From positions 1 through 6,042 of the forward strand of contig CANNLO010000298.1 in the NCBI GenBank assembly GCA_947505055.1: DNA of 6,042 nt, given 5' to 3'. Shown piece after piece: positions 5,480 through 6,042 of the stretch. Origin of the DNA: Methylococcaceae bacterium (GTDB lineage Bacteria > Pseudomonadota > Gammaproteobacteria > Methylococcales > Methylomonadaceae). The position numbers and the translations under genes are program-made. The notes beneath the pieces were generated by a model. The model was not told the origin of the DNA. It did not search any database and saw only the letters and a list, made by a program, of their open reading frames with translations. How positions within the stretch are numbered: the first letter of the stretch is position 1; each line of letters begins with the position of its first letter.

Positions 5480-6042
5480 ATGATAGGTATAAAGGCAATA
5501 GCTAGTTATGTGCCACCCAATTACATCGACAATATCGAACAAGCACTGGCATTTGGTGAGTCCGAAGAATTCATTAGGAATAAGATCGGTGCGATAAAAC
5601 TGCCGCGAAAAGAAGAGCATCAAGAAACCTCAGATCTTGCAGTACTGGCTGTGCAGATGCTATTTGATAAATGTCCAGAGCTAGAAAAAGACGCAATTGA
5701 TGCCATCGTAGTTGTTACACAAAATCCAGATGGTGAAGGTCTGCCACATACAGCTGCCATACTACAGAACAAGCTTGGTCTATCAGACACGGTTGCTGCA
5801 TTCGACGTTTCTTTAGGCTGTTCCGGTTATGTTTATGGCTTATTCATCCTGAAGGGTTTTCTTGAATCATCCGGTCTTTCGAATGGTATACTCGTGACAG
5901 CCGATCCTTATTCGAAGATTGTAACCGGCGATGATCGATTAACCAGCCTACTGTTCGGTGACGCTGCGACTGCTACTTGGATGGGCAAATCACCACTTTG
6001 GCACTTAGATGCAGTCGCCTATGGTACTGATGGTTTGGGGGC
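5480..6042 (+). CDS. 3-oxoacyl-ACP synthase III (FabH-like), 3' end cut by the window
   Basis: The frame runs open from ATG 5480 to the window end, giving 187 of the usual 310-340 residues. It begins I-K-A-I-A-S-Y-V-P as KAS III proteins do. The active-site region is F-D-V-S-L-G-C-S-G-Y-V-Y-G (108-120), and Cys114 is close to the position of the FabH nucleophile (Cys112 in E. coli). L-L-F-G-D-A-A-T-A (157-165) is the thiolase-fold L-F-G-D-x-A-x-A motif. The His and Asn of the triad would lie beyond the window. KAS III enzymes extend an acyl-CoA starter with malonyl-ACP. Copies within sugar loci are usually not the housekeeping enzyme and can supply special acyl groups; the R-x-G-I region here reads K-I-G-A-I-K, which departs from the usual FabH sequence. 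The link to sugar acylation is inferred from position only. It could instead be the first gene of a separate unit, given the 158-bp gap. Confidence 0.88.
   Translation, partial: MIGIKAIASYVPPNYIDNIEQALAFGESEEFIRNKIGAIKLPRKEEHQETSDLAVLAVQMLFDKCPELEKDAIDAIVVVTQNPDGEGLPHTAAILQNKLGLSDTVAAFDVSLGCSGYVYGLFILKGFLESSGLSNGILVTADPYSKIVTGDDRLTSLLFGDAATATWMGKSPLWHLDAVAYGTDGLG

Noticed and set aside
1..6042. CRISPR array, tRNA/rRNA, insertion sequence or attachment site
   Set aside because: I saw no regularly spaced repeats, transposase-like frame, terminal inverted repeats or structured RNA gene on either strand.

Overview
The window is a stretch of a surface-carbohydrate biosynthesis locus from a bacterium, most likely a Gram-negative proteobacterium. 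It has moderate-to-low G+C, tightly packed genes all on the + strand, ordinary AAGG/GAGG ribosome binding sites and several short gene overlaps. The anchor is a clear pseudaminic-acid-type nonulosonate synthase (PseI family) at 4284-5321. A PseG/SpsG-like protein lies two genes upstream. Such genes supply 9-carbon sialic-acid-like sugars for flagellin glycosylation, O-antigen or capsule; the window does not show which.

Layout: (1) 1-932, the 3' part of an extended-SDR NAD-dependent sugar epimerase/dehydratase whose usual catalytic YxxxK reads FSISE; (2) 942-1481, a left-handed beta-helix (hexapeptide-repeat) acyltransferase; (3) 1584-2594, a PseG-like UDP-sugar hydrolase/GT-B fold protein with several departures from the PseG signature; (4) 2581-3486, a beta-propeller protein of the GH43/GH32-like, GINT1-N-like type; (5) 3527-4294, a WbqC-family protein; (6) 4284-5321, PseI; (7) 5480 to the window end, the first 187 residues of a FabH-like ketoacyl-ACP synthase III with its active-site Cys. 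Genes 3/4 overlap by 14 bp and 5/6 by 11 bp. The gap between 4 and 5 is bridged by an in-frame mini-ORF. The run therefore looks like one transcript up to PseI. A 158-bp spacer with two small hairpins then separates the KAS III gene.

Working model (inference): the SDR, acyltransferase and PseG-like protein act on, or near, the nucleotide-sugar stage of a nonulosonate. PseI condenses the freed 6-deoxy-diacylamido hexose with phosphoenolpyruvate. The KAS III gene downstream may begin making an unusual acyl group for sugar N- or O-acylation. The propeller and WbqC proteins are uncharacterised partners that recur in such loci. PseB, PseC and PseF homologues are not in the window and would be expected nearby. 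No tRNA, rRNA, CRISPR array, insertion sequence or attachment site is visible.
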